From Sphingobium cyanobacteriorum (GTDB taxonomy: Bacteria > Pseudomonadota > Alphaproteobacteria > Sphingomonadales > Sphingomonadaceae): a stretch of 64,000 bases of DNA. The stretch is from positions 124,001 to 188,000 of the forward strand of contig NZ_JAUQOM010000006.1 in the NCBI RefSeq assembly GCF_030580935.1, given 5' to 3'. A program made the position numbers and the translations under genes. Below the pieces are notes generated by a model that was not told the origin of the DNA, did not search any database, and worked only from the letters and a program-made list of their open reading frames with translations. Shown here piece after piece: positions 16,354-25,193 of the stretch (positions are counted from its first letter, which is position 1; each line of letters begins with the position of its first letter).

Positions 16354-17169
16354 ATGACAACGATCCTGCTGCATATCCATGATGACCTGGGCATGGAAAG
16401 CCGGTTGCAGGCGGCCTGCGACCTGGCCCGCGCCGCCAGTGCCCATATCCAGTGCGTCCAGGTGACGCCGATGCTGGAGACGATCGCCGCCGGGGCGGGG
16501 GACGGGCTGGGCTATGCCCCGGCGATCGCCGCCGAACTGCATGCGATCGACGAGACATTCCGCACCCGGATCGAGGCCCGGTTCGCGCAGGAGGATGTCG
16601 CCTGGGACTGGCGCCAGATGGAAGGCGACAGCCTGCCCAACCTGCTGGCGGCGGCGAAGCTGGCGGATGTCATCGTCGCCAGCCTGCCCGCCATGGGGCA
16701 AGGCGGCGGCGGCGATCCGTTGCCGATCGCCGCCGACCTGGCGCTGGGCGGGCGGACGCCGGTGCTGGCGGTGCCGCTGGCGGCGGAGGGATGGGCGGTG
16801 ACGGGCCGGGCGCTGGTCGCGTGGGACGGGTCGCCCGCCGCCGCCGCCGCGCTGCGCGCCGCCGTGCCCCTGCTCAGGCTGGCCGAAGCGGTGGAGATCG
16901 TGACGATCGGGGCAGACGGCGCCACCACCTTTCCCGCCACCGATGCGCCCGCCTATCTGGCCCGGCACGGGATCAAGGCGCAACTGCATGTCCGGCCGCA
17001 CGGCGATCGCACGGTCGAGGCCGCGTTGCGGGACATGATCACCGCGCTGCGCGCCGACTGGGTCGTCATGGGCGCGTTCGGCCATAGCCGCTGGCGCGAG
17101 CTGATCTTTGGCGGCGTCACCCGGTCCCTGCTGCGCACCGCGCCGGTCCCGCTCTTGCTGGCGCACTGA
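16354..17169 (+). CDS. Universal stress protein (UspA family)
   Basis: The 271-residue protein consists of two tandem Usp-like halves. The C-terminal half ends with the ATP-binding pattern G-A-F-G-H-S-R-W-R-E followed by G-G-V-T-R-S-L-L and the terminal V-P-L-L-L-A-H. ATG 16354 is preferred over ATG 16342 because GGAG lies five bases before it. It precedes the FixL-like gene by 20 bases, so the three genes probably form one operon for stress or low oxygen. Confidence 0.88.
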   Translation: MTTILLHIHDDLGMESRLQAACDLARAASAHIQCVQVTPMLETIAAGAGDGLGYAPAIAAELHAIDETFRTRIEARFAQEDVAWDWRQMEGDSLPNLLAAAKLADVIVASLPAMGQGGGGDPLPIAADLALGGRTPVLAVPLAAEGWAVTGRALVAWDGSPAAAAALRAAVPLLRLAEAVEIVTIGADGATTFPATDAPAYLARHGIKAQLHVRPHGDRTVEAALRDMITALRADWVVMGAFGHSRWRELIFGGVTRSLLRTAPVPLLLAH

Positions 17170-17189
17170 AAGGGCGTCATGGAAGGGGC

Positions 17190-18341
17190 ATGGCGGTAGC
17201 GGACGACGACTATGATGCGCGCCTGGACGCGCATAGCCTGGAACAGGCTCTGCTGGGATCGATCCTGGCGACGGTGCCCGACGCGCTGATCGTGATCGAC
17301 ATGCGCGGGCGGATCGTATCGTTCAGCGCGGCGGCCCAGCGCATGTTCCAATATGCGCAAAGCGACGTGCTGGGCGAGAATATATCGATGCTGATGCCAT
17401 CCCCCGACCGGGAGCGGCATGACGGCTATATCGACCATTATCTGTCCACCGGGGAAAAGCGGATCATCGGCATCGGCCGGCTGACGGCGGCGCGGCGACG
17501 GGACGGTTCCACCTTTCCGATCGAATTGTCGGTGGGGGAGGTGCAGGATCAGGGGCAACGGCTGTTCACCGGCTTCATCCGCGACCTGACCGAACGGCAG
17601 CAGGCCGAACGGCGCGTCGCCGATCTGCAAGCCGAACTGGCCCATGCCAGCCGGGTGACGGCGATGGGGACGCTGGCGGCGGCGCTGGCGCATGAACTGA
17701 ACCAGCCGCTGACCGCCATCGCCAACTATATGGAGGCGGGACGCGACCTGCTGGCCATGCCGGGCGATGTCGACCGCGACCTGCTGGGCGAGGCGATGGC
17801 CGAAAGCGCGGCACAGGCGTTGCGCGCGGGGGAGATCATCCGGTCGCTGCGCGAATTCATCCGGCGCGGCGAAACCGTCCGCCAGCCCGAACCGATGCGC
17901 GCGCTGCTGGCCGAAGGCGCGGCGCTGGCCTTCATCGGCGTCGATAGCCGCGGCATCGACATGGACGTGCAGGTCGATCGCGCGGTCGACAAGGTGCTGG
18001 TCAACCGGGTGCAGTTGCAGCAGGTGCTGATCAACCTGGTCCGCAACGCGATGGAGGCGATGCAGGACCGGCCGGTGCGCATCCTGCGCCTGACCGCCGC
18101 GCCCGCCGCCGATGCCGGCAAGGTGGAGGTGGTGGTCGCCGATTCCGGCCCCGGCCTGGACCCCGACATGTCCCGCACGCTGTTCAATCCCTTCACCACC
18201 AGCAAGGCGACCGGCATGGGCGTGGGCCTGTCGATCAGCCAGACCATCATCGAAGGCCATGGCGGCCGCATCTGGGCGACGGCCTCCCCCTGGGGGGGCG
18301 CGGCCTTTCACTTCACCCTCGACCGCGCGGACGAAGAATGA
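17190..18341 (+). CDS. fixL: Heme-PAS oxygen sensor histidine kinase, FixL-like
   Basis: The 383-residue cytosolic kinase has a PAS domain (about 20-135) closely resembling FixL. His77 in R-H-D-G-Y matches the proximal heme ligand, and Arg97 in I-I-G-I-G-R matches the distal Arg that senses bound oxygen. The residue equivalent to Bradyrhizobium Arg206 is His83. The kinase part has phospho-acceptor His168 in L-A-H-E-L-N-Q-P, an N box (L-V-R-N-A-M-E-A-M), and G boxes ending G-M-G-V-G-L-S-I. There are no membrane helices. The fixJ-like partner overlaps by four bases. Confidence 0.92.
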   Translation: MAVADDDYDARLDAHSLEQALLGSILATVPDALIVIDMRGRIVSFSAAAQRMFQYAQSDVLGENISMLMPSPDRERHDGYIDHYLSTGEKRIIGIGRLTAARRRDGSTFPIELSVGEVQDQGQRLFTGFIRDLTERQQAERRVADLQAELAHASRVTAMGTLAAALAHELNQPLTAIANYMEAGRDLLAMPGDVDRDLLGEAMAESAAQALRAGEIIRSLREFIRRGETVRQPEPMRALLAEGAALAFIGVDSRGIDMDVQVDRAVDKVLVNRVQLQQVLINLVRNAMEAMQDRPVRILRLTAAPAADAGKVEVVVADSGPGLDPDMSRTLFNPFTTSKATGMGVGLSISQTIIEGHGGRIWATASPWGGAAFHFTLDRADEE

Positions 18342-18958
18342 CCGATCCCTATCCCCTGTATGTCGTGGACGATGACGAGGCGATCCGCCGGTCGCTGTCC
18401 TTCCTGCTCAGGACCAGTGGCTTTGCCGTGCACCTGTTCGAGGGTGGCCTGCCCTTCCTGAAGGCGGCGGGCGGCCTGGCGCCGGGCTGTGTGCTGCTGG
18501 ACGTGCGGATGCCCGACATGGATGGCCTCGACGTGCAGCGCGCATTGCGGGCGCGTGGCGTGCTGCTGCCGGTGGTGATCATGACCGGCCATGGCGATGT
18601 GGACATGGCGGTCGCAGCGATGAAGGCGGGGGCGAGCGACTTCATCGAAAAGCCGTTCGACAAGCAATCGCTGCTCGCCTGTATCGAGGCGGCGCGCAAA
18701 CAGTCGGTCGCGGCGCGCGGCGCGAGCGCGCGGGCGCAGGAGGCGCAGGCGCGGCTCAACATATTGACCGATCGCGAGCGCGACGTGCTGAACGGGCTGG
18801 TCGAGGGGCTGCCCAACAAGACCATCGCCTATGATCTGGGCATCAGCCCCCGGACGGTCGAGATCCATCGCGCCAACCTGATGCAGAAGCTGGAGGTGAA
18901 AAGCCTGGCCGAAGCGCTGCGAATCGCCTTCCATGCCGGGGACGGGGCGACGGGATAG
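18338..18958 (+). CDS. fixJ: FixJ-family two-component response regulator
   Basis: The 206-residue protein has a receiver domain (D11-D12-D13 acidic pocket, phospho-acceptor Asp55 in L-L-D-V-R-M-P, T in V-I-M-T-G-H, K in E-K-P-F). A LuxR-type helix-turn-helix follows (L-T-D-R-E-R-D-V-L, then K-T-I-A-Y-D-L-G-I-S-P-R-T-V-E-I-H). Start ATG 18338 overlaps the kinase stop. By analogy it would activate a fixK-like gene, which is not in this window; its likely downstream boxes are at 15112-15147. Confidence 0.93.
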   Translation: MTDPYPLYVVDDDEAIRRSLSFLLRTSGFAVHLFEGGLPFLKAAGGLAPGCVLLDVRMPDMDGLDVQRALRARGVLLPVVIMTGHGDVDMAVAAMKAGASDFIEKPFDKQSLLACIEAARKQSVAARGASARAQEAQARLNILTDRERDVLNGLVEGLPNKTIAYDLGISPRTVEIHRANLMQKLEVKSLAEALRIAFHAGDGATG

Positions 18959-19129
18959 GGCCATCGTTGCGCGGGGTCAGGGCGCGATGCGCCAGATCGA
19001 CGCGCTGCGCTCGCAAGTGTCTGAGGGAGATGGCGTAGAGCTATCTGGTCCGGCATGAACGGGATGCCCGGCCTGCGCTGAGGTTGCAGGCGCTGGCGCG
19101 ACAGGGTCCGGCCGCGCCATGCCCCCGGC

Positions 19130-19657
19130 CTAATCCTCCTCCGCTGTCATCTCTTCCCCCGGTGGCGCATCGACCCAGCGCCGGGCCACCGCATAGTCAT
19201 GACCCGCGCGCAGAAAGGCCGCGATCGCTTTCTCCCGCTGCCTGGGGTCGAGCGGGGCGGGGGCGTAGGGGCCGACCCGCTTGCGCCGGGCGAAGCGGTC
19301 CGCCGCCGCCCAGGCTTCGGACACGATCTGCGCGTCGGCCTGTTCCCGGTCCTCCTCGGCGATCCCGGCCGCCCGCAGATCCTGGTCGATCCGCCGCGCG
19401 CCATAGCCGCGCCGGGCCAGCGCCCCGCTCTTCATCACCGCATAGCCGGCATCGTCGATATAGCCCAGGTCCACGAAGCGGTCGGCGAGGGCATCGGGGT
19501 CCGCGGGCTGTTCGCCGCCCCAGCCACGTTCCTTGATCTTGCGTTTCAGATAGCTGAGCAGCTTGCCCCGGCTGGTGGCAAAGCGCGCGACATGGCGCAG
19601 CGCCATGTCGCGCAGCGCGCTGTCATCGAGCGGTGGGGGGAGGCGTTTGCCGGTCAT
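19130..19657 (-). CDS. recX: Regulatory protein RecX
   Basis: The 175-residue highly charged helical protein starts at ATG 19657. It has the RecX repeat pattern: R-D-M-A-L-R-H-V-A-R-F-A-T-S near residue 17, L-L-S-Y-L-K-R-K-I-K, and L-A-D-R-F-V-D-L-G-Y-I-D-D followed by R-R-G-Y-G-A-R-R-I. RecX proteins bind RecA filaments and limit recombination. recA is not adjacent. The frame extends upstream to 19798, but that part is not RecX-like. The acidic C-terminus is typical. Confidence 0.85.
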   Translation of the reverse strand: MTGKRLPPPLDDSALRDMALRHVARFATSRGKLLSYLKRKIKERGWGGEQPADPDALADRFVDLGYIDDAGYAVMKSGALARRGYGARRIDQDLRAAGIAEEDREQADAQIVSEAWAAADRFARRKRVGPYAPAPLDPRQREKAIAAFLRAGHDYAVARRWVDAPPGEEMTAEED

Positions 19658-19825
19658 CAGGATGCACCATGCGCCATGCGCCATCTTTATGCCACAGTCG
19701 GGCCGGAATTTCACCGCGCCTTGTCGGCTATGAGTGCATGTTGGAATGCAATATCCGGTGCATGTCGCAGTCAAAGATGATAGCGGCCGCGCCTTCACGA
19801 TTTTTATGACATTGGTTCAACCAAT

Positions 19826-21580
19826 ATGACGGGTTCGCAAGAGATGATGGCACCGACGCCGACCACCGATGACCTGCCGCGCCGCTTTTCCGATTTCGGG
19901 ACGCTGGGCGAAGCGCTGGACTATGCGGCGCAGGGCAGGCGCGGCCTCAATTTCCACGATGCCCGTGGCAATCTGGCGCGCCCCTATCCGTTCAGCGAAT
20001 TGCGCGCCGATGCCATCGCCTGCGCCCATCGCCTGATCGCCCATGGCGTCAGGCCGCAGGATCGCGTCGCTTTGGTCGCCGAAACCGGGCCGGACTTCGC
20101 GACGCTGTTCTTCGGCATCGTCTATGCCGGCGCCTGGCCGGTGCCGCTGCCGCTGCCGACCAGCTTTGGCGGCAAGGAAAGCTATATCGACCAGCTCAAC
20201 GTCCAGCTCTCCAGTTGCGACCCGATGCTGTTCCTCTTCCCCAAGGAACTGGAGGAGATGGCGGGCGAATCCGGCCGGCAGAAAGCGGTCGAAAGCATCG
20301 CGTTCGAGGATTTCCTGGCGCGCGCGGCGATGCCCGTCGACCTGCCCCAGGCGCAGCCGCACGACATCGCCTATCTGCAATATAGCAGCGGTTCGACCCG
20401 CTTCCCCCATGGCGTCGCGGTGACGCATCATGCGCTGCTGTCCAACCTGTCGGCGCACAGCCATGGCATGGAAGTGGTCGAAAGCGATCGCTGCATCAGT
20501 TGGCTGCCCTGGTATCATGACATGGGGCTGGTCGGCTGTTTCCTGTCGCCGATCGCCAACCAGGTGTCGGCCGACTATATGAAGACCGAGGATTTCGCGC
20601 GGCGCCCGCTCGCCTGGCTCGACCTCATCAGCCGCAATGAAGGCACGTCGATCAGCTACTCGCCGACCTTCGGCTATGATATCTGCGCGCGCCGCATGTC
20701 GAGCCAGACGAAGGCGCAGGACCGTTTCGACCTGTCGCGCTGGCGGCTGGCGGGCAATGGCGCGGACATGATCCGCCCCGACGTGATGCAGAGCTTCGTC
20801 GACGCCTTTGCCGATGCGGGCTTTTCGCCCAAGGCGTTCCTGCCCAGCTACGGCCTCGCCGAAGCAACGCTGGCCGTCACCATCATGCCGCCGGGCGAGG
20901 GTATCATCGTCGAACTGGTCGAGGAAACCGACCTGTCGGGCGCCGACGCGCCGGAGGGCCGGCCCCAGCGGTTCCGGTCGATCGTCAATTGCGGCAAGCC
21001 GGCCAAGGACATGGTCGTGGAAATCCGCGACGAGGATGGCGGCCTGATGAACGAGCGCCAGATCGGCAAGGTGTGGACCACCGGACCCAGCCTGATGGTC
21101 GGCTATTTCCGTGACCAAGCGGCGACCGATGCCTGCATGGCCGCCGATGCGTCCGGCCGCGTCTGGCTCGACACCGGCGACATGGGCTATCTGAGCGACG
21201 GCTATCTCTACATTGTCGGCCGCGCCAAGGACATGATCATCATCAACGGCAAGAATCACTGGCCGCAGGATATCGAATGGGCGGTCGAGCAACTGCCCGG
21301 TTTCAAGCAGGGTGACATTGCCGCCTTCGCCATCACCACGCCGGGCGGGGAGGAAGCGCCCGCCGTGCTGGTCCATTGCCGCACGTCGGACAATGAGGAG
21401 CGTTCGCGCCTGCGCGACCAGATTCGCGAACGGGTCCGCGCCATCACCGGCATGAACTGCGTCGTGGAACTGGTGCCGCCGCGCACGCTGCCGCGCACCA
21501 GTTCGGGCAAATTGAGTCGGTCGAAGGCGCGCAACCTCTATCTGACCGGCGAAATCCGGCCTTATGATATCGCGGCCTGA
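19826..21580 (+). CDS. Fatty-acyl-AMP ligase (FAAL-type adenylating enzyme)
   Basis: The 584-residue ANL-superfamily enzyme has a Y-S-S-G-S-T adenylation loop near residue 191, S-W-L-P-W-Y-H-D-M-G-L-V-G near 230, S-Y-G-L-A-E-A-T-L-A near 342, W-L-D-T-G-D near 450 and a C-terminal T-S-S-G-K-L-S-R segment with the catalytic Lys. The W-Y-H-D-M-G-L motif and overall length favour the FAAL group, which makes acyl-adenylates for transfer to carrier proteins rather than CoA. No PKS, NRPS or acyl carrier gene is adjacent, so the partner is elsewhere. Confidence 0.87.
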   Translation: MTGSQEMMAPTPTTDDLPRRFSDFGTLGEALDYAAQGRRGLNFHDARGNLARPYPFSELRADAIACAHRLIAHGVRPQDRVALVAETGPDFATLFFGIVYAGAWPVPLPLPTSFGGKESYIDQLNVQLSSCDPMLFLFPKELEEMAGESGRQKAVESIAFEDFLARAAMPVDLPQAQPHDIAYLQYSSGSTRFPHGVAVTHHALLSNLSAHSHGMEVVESDRCISWLPWYHDMGLVGCFLSPIANQVSADYMKTEDFARRPLAWLDLISRNEGTSISYSPTFGYDICARRMSSQTKAQDRFDLSRWRLAGNGADMIRPDVMQSFVDAFADAGFSPKAFLPSYGLAEATLAVTIMPPGEGIIVELVEETDLSGADAPEGRPQRFRSIVNCGKPAKDMVVEIRDEDGGLMNERQIGKVWTTGPSLMVGYFRDQAATDACMAADASGRVWLDTGDMGYLSDGYLYIVGRAKDMIIINGKNHWPQDIEWAVEQLPGFKQGDIAAFAITTPGGEEAPAVLVHCRTSDNEERSRLRDQIRERVRAITGMNCVVELVPPRTLPRTSSGKLSRSKARNLYLTGEIRPYDIAA

Positions 21581-21635
21581 ACCCTCTCCAAACAGGGTTA
21601 CGGAAAACTAACCCATAATTGCTAACGCTCACAAT

Positions 21636-23996
21636 GTGAGCAAGGACAAGGAACCAGCATCAGGGCCGAACCCGGAACGCAGCATGCTCCTGCGCGCCAT
21701 GCTGGGCTTTGGCGGCGAGATGAGCGATGGCGTGCGCCGCGTGCTGGCCGCGCAACTGCGCTTCGCCGACGGGGCCACGCCCTTGCGGCTGGGCCTCAAC
21801 CTGCTGGGCCTGATCTTCATCTGGCGCGTGTTCGATGACGACAGGCCGGCCGCCTGGCTGATCGGCTGGTCGGTTGCGATGGTTGGGGCGGCGGCGCTGG
21901 CCATGGGGCTGGCGGCGGGGCGCCGCCGCAGCGATTATGCCATGGTCGGGCCGGTCGACATGCGCCGGCTGGGCTGGGTCGGGCTGTTCCAGGGGCTGTT
22001 GTGGCTGACGGCCATCTTCATCTTTCCCCATGCCGTGCATCCGGGCGAAATCATGGCTTTCTGGACGCTGCTCAGTTGCGTCATGATCTGTGGCGCGATC
22101 AGTTTCTGCACAGCGCCGCTGGCGGCGCTCGCTTTCCTGGCGCCGATTGGCGCGGGCACCATCATTCTCTTTTCCGGTCCCGAACAAGGGGCGCTGCGGG
22201 GGCTGGCGGTCGGTTATGCGGCTGGCCTGCTGTTCGCCGCTTTCTGCTGCGCCCGGCTGTTCGTGCGGCAGCATCGCACCAGCACCCAGTTGGAGGAAAA
22301 AAGCGAAGTCGTCAGCCTGTTGCTGCGCGAATATGAAGTGGGCGGGTCGGACTGGCTGTGGCAGACCGACGCGATGCGGCGGATCAGCGGGGTGTCGGCG
22401 CGCTTTGCCGAGATGCTGGCCATGGACCCCCATCAACTGGAAGGCGCGCCGCTGGTGCAGATACTGGCCGGCAGCGCATGGGACAGCGGACGTTTCGCCG
22501 CCGGATTGCACAGCCTGGCCGATCATCTCAAGCATCGCGAGAATTTCAGCAATCTGGTGCTGCCGGTCGAGGTGAAGGGGCAATGGCGGTGGTGGGAAAT
22601 GTCCGCATCGCCGCGCTATGACGACAATGGCGTGTTCCTGGGCTTTCGCGGCGTGGGGTCGGATGTCACGGCCCAGCGCGAATCGGCTGACAAGATCGTG
22701 CAACTCGCCCGTTTCGACCCGTTGACCGGCCTGCCCAACCGCAGCCACCTGGGCGAGGCGCTGGACAAGGCATTGGCGGGCGCACAGGGGCGCACGCCAG
22801 GCTGCGCCTTTCTGATGATCGATCTCGATCGGTTCAAGGCGATCAACGACACGCTGGGCCACCAGACCGGCGACAAGCTGCTGAGCCAGGTGGCGCGGCG
22901 TCTGGTGCAGGTCTGCACGGATGATGCATTTTGTGGTCGCATCGGCGGCGACGAATTCGCCGTGGTGATGCCCCATGTCACCGATAGCGGGGCGGTGTCG
23001 CGGCTGGCCTCGGCGATCATCACGGCCTTGTCCGCACCCTATCAGGTCGACCAGCATCTGTTATATGTCGGTGCATCGGTGGGGTCCGCCCTTTCGCCCT
23101 GCGACGGACGCGAGGCCGAACTGTTGACGCGCAGCGCCGACCTGGCCCTGTATCGGGCCAAGGGCGATGGCGGCGGGCTGCATTGTGCCTATGAACCGCA
23201 GCTTCATGCGGTGGCGGAGGAACGGCGGCAGATCGAACTGGCGTTGCGCGAAGCATTGGAAAAGAACCAGTTGCATGTCCTCTACCAGCCGGTGGTCGAT
23301 GCCGATCAGGGCGCGGTCGTCGGGTTCGAGGCGCTGGTGCGCTGGACGCATCCTGAAATGGGGCCGATTTCCCCGGCCAAATTCGTGCTGGTGGCCGAAG
23401 AGGCGCGGCTGATCGCACCGATCGGCGAATGGGTGCTGCGTACCGCATGCATGGAAGCGGCCAACTGGCCCGGTCATGTCCGCATCGCCGTCAACGTATC
23501 GGCCGAGCAACTGGGGCATCCCAGCTTCGTCACCGCGGTCGTGTCCGCCCTAGCGCAGAGTGGGCTGGAGGCAGGACGACTGGAGCTGGAAGTCACCGAA
23601 AGCGTGTTCATGAATGACGACGCCGGTGCGCTCAAGGTGCTGGACCAGTTGCTGGCGCTGGGCATCCACCTGTCGCTGGACGATTTCGGCACCGGCTATT
23701 CCTCGCTCGGCTATCTCAGCCGGACGCGGTTCAACACGATCAAGATCGATCGCAGTTTCGTGGTCGGCGCGTCGAAGGGGACGGCCGAAAGCCTGGCGAT
23801 CATCCGCGCGGTGGTGACGCTGGCCGAAAGCCTGGGGATGGCGACCACGGCCGAGGGCGTGGAAACGCAGGCGGAACTGGACATGGTGCGGCGGCTGGGC
23901 TGCAAGAAGGTGCAGGGCTATTATTTCGGTCGGCCGATGTTGCCGCAGGATGCGGTGCGCCTCTTTCCGCCACCCTTGCAACGGGCCACGGGCTGA
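21636..23996 (+). CDS. Membrane PAS-GGDEF-EAL cyclic di-GMP enzyme
   Basis: The 786-residue protein starts at GTG 21636 (an ATG at 21684 is possible). An N-terminal block of about five hydrophobic segments (residues 45-210) is followed by a short coiled coil, a PAS domain (about 230-345), a GGDEF domain with an intact G-G-D-E-F signature, and an EAL domain with E-A-L-V-R-W, D-D-F-G-T-G-Y-S-S-L and T-A-E-G-V-E-T. Both active sites look complete; no R-x-x-D inhibitory site is seen at the usual spot. It probably senses an envelope or small-molecule signal and tunes c-di-GMP. Confidence 0.93.
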   Translation: MSKDKEPASGPNPERSMLLRAMLGFGGEMSDGVRRVLAAQLRFADGATPLRLGLNLLGLIFIWRVFDDDRPAAWLIGWSVAMVGAAALAMGLAAGRRRSDYAMVGPVDMRRLGWVGLFQGLLWLTAIFIFPHAVHPGEIMAFWTLLSCVMICGAISFCTAPLAALAFLAPIGAGTIILFSGPEQGALRGLAVGYAAGLLFAAFCCARLFVRQHRTSTQLEEKSEVVSLLLREYEVGGSDWLWQTDAMRRISGVSARFAEMLAMDPHQLEGAPLVQILAGSAWDSGRFAAGLHSLADHLKHRENFSNLVLPVEVKGQWRWWEMSASPRYDDNGVFLGFRGVGSDVTAQRESADKIVQLARFDPLTGLPNRSHLGEALDKALAGAQGRTPGCAFLMIDLDRFKAINDTLGHQTGDKLLSQVARRLVQVCTDDAFCGRIGGDEFAVVMPHVTDSGAVSRLASAIITALSAPYQVDQHLLYVGASVGSALSPCDGREAELLTRSADLALYRAKGDGGGLHCAYEPQLHAVAEERRQIELALREALEKNQLHVLYQPVVDADQGAVVGFEALVRWTHPEMGPISPAKFVLVAEEARLIAPIGEWVLRTACMEAANWPGHVRIAVNVSAEQLGHPSFVTAVVSALAQSGLEAGRLELEVTESVFMNDDAGALKVLDQLLALGIHLSLDDFGTGYSSLGYLSRTRFNTIKIDRSFVVGASKGTAESLAIIRAVVTLAESLGMATTAEGVETQAELDMVRRLGCKKVQGYYFGRPMLPQDAVRLFPPPLQRATG

Positions 23997-24002
23997 ACGG
24001 GC

Positions 24003-24752
24003 CTATTGCGCCTGAAGCTGGCGTTCCACCATGGTCCAGAGCGCGGCGAAAGCCTGCGCGGGGGGGGATGCCGGGGCGAAGGCGCCCAGCGGCTTGCGCC
24101 GCACCGTCATCTGCTCGATCGCGCTGGCCATCGGGATGGCGGGCCAGCCCGACTGCGTTTCCAGCGCGGCGCGATGCAGGCTGCGGCGGCGGTCGACCAT
24201 CGAATAGACCGGCAGGATCGGCGCATGGCTGCCACCACGCTGGACCAGATAGCGGGCGACTTCCCCCATGGCGCGTTGCGACAGGGGCGAGGGGATGACC
24301 GGGATGACGATCAGGTCGGCGGCGCGCAGCACCTGCTCGCTGGTTTCGGTGAGGCCCGGCGGGCAGTCGAGGATGATGCGGTCATAATCCTTGCCCAGGC
24401 TGTCGATCAGCCGGGCCAGCCGTTTCTTCTTGTCCATTTCGCGGAACAGATGGTCGAGGCCGCGCAGCGAGGTGTCGGCGGCGATCAGGTCCAGCCCCGG
24501 CACGGTCGACGGCTGGATCAGTTTGCGGACATCGACATCCTTGCTGAAGATCGCCTGCGCCGCGTCGCGGCTTTCCGTGTCGGTGGAGAGCAGCCAGCTT
24601 GACGCTGCCTGCGGGTCCAGATCCCACAGCAGGGTGCGCCGCCGGGAGATGGTGGCCGATGCCCAGGCCAGATTGATCGCGAAGGTGGTTTTACCCACCC
24701 CGCCCTTGAGGCTGTAAACGGCGATGGTCGCCAATGCCGGTTCCTTTGCCAT
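24003..24752 (-). CDS. ParA/MinD-family ATPase
   Basis: The 249-residue protein starts M-A-K-E-P and has the deviant Walker A K-G-G-V-G-K-T-T near residue 17, switch I D-L-D-P-Q-A near 45 and Walker B-like I-I-L-D-C-P-P-G near 130. No ParB-like gene or parS-like cluster is nearby, so chromosome or plasmid partition is unlikely from context. Positioning of another cargo, or regulation of polysaccharide synthesis, is possible. The gene sits downstream of arsC on the same strand, 96 bases away. Confidence 0.85.
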   Translation of the reverse strand: MAKEPALATIAVYSLKGGVGKTTFAINLAWASATISRRRTLLWDLDPQAASSWLLSTDTESRDAAQAIFSKDVDVRKLIQPSTVPGLDLIAADTSLRGLDHLFREMDKKKRLARLIDSLGKDYDRIILDCPPGLTETSEQVLRAADLIVIPVIPSPLSQRAMGEVARYLVQRGGSHAPILPVYSMVDRRRSLHRAALETQSGWPAIPMASAIEQMTVRRKPLGAFAPASPPAQAFAALWTMVERQLQAQ

Positions 24753-24848
24753 GAAGCGAGAGGCTAGGGCTTCCCGCCATCAAAGCAAGTGCTCAATCAC
24801 GGCTTTGTTACGTGACCGTGACAGGGCGCGAAACAGGGGCGTCCGGCA

Positions 24849-25193
24849 TCAGAGCAGGTCGCGCGCCTTTTCCGGCGGGCGGGCGATGACGGCGCCCTTG
24901 TCGGTGATGACGATGGGCCGTTCGATCAGGATCGGATGCGCCGCCATCGCGTCCAGAACGGCGTCGTCATTGCCGGTGTCGAGGCCGATGTCCTTCACGA
25001 CGCCCTCGCCCGTGCGCACCGCCTGCGACGGGCGGACGCCGGCCCTGGCCAGCACCGCCGCGATCTCCGCGCGGGCGGGCGGGGTCTTGAGATAGTCGAA
25101 CACCGTCACCGCGACGCCCGGCGTTTCCTGGAGGATCGCCAGCGCCTGCCGCGACTTGGAACAGCGCGGATTATGCCAGATAGTGGCGTTCAT
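24849..25193 (-). CDS. arsC: ArsC-family arsenate reductase (glutaredoxin-dependent type)
   Basis: The 114-residue thioredoxin-fold protein carries N-P-R-C-S-K-S near residue 8, with the nucleophilic Cys followed by Ser and Arg as in ArsC, and L-I-E-R-P-I-V near residue 90. It starts four bases inside the end of accC (ATGA overlap), so it is cotranslated with the fatty-acid operon and not with arsenic genes. A YffB/Spx-like reductase with another role is possible, since no ars operon is present. Confidence 0.85.
   Translation of the reverse strand: MNATIWHNPRCSKSRQALAILQETPGVAVTVFDYLKTPPARAEIAAVLARAGVRPSQAVRTGEGVVKDIGLDTGNDDAVLDAMAAHPILIERPIVITDKGAVIARPPEKARDLL

Noticed and set aside
24003..24752. 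ParA as evidence for a plasmid or phage partition locus
   Set aside because: No ParB gene, parS-like repeats or replication gene lies nearby, and the flanks are housekeeping genes.
24849..25193. arsC as part of an arsenic resistance operon
   Set aside because: No arsR, arsB or acr3 gene is present; the gene is coupled to accC.
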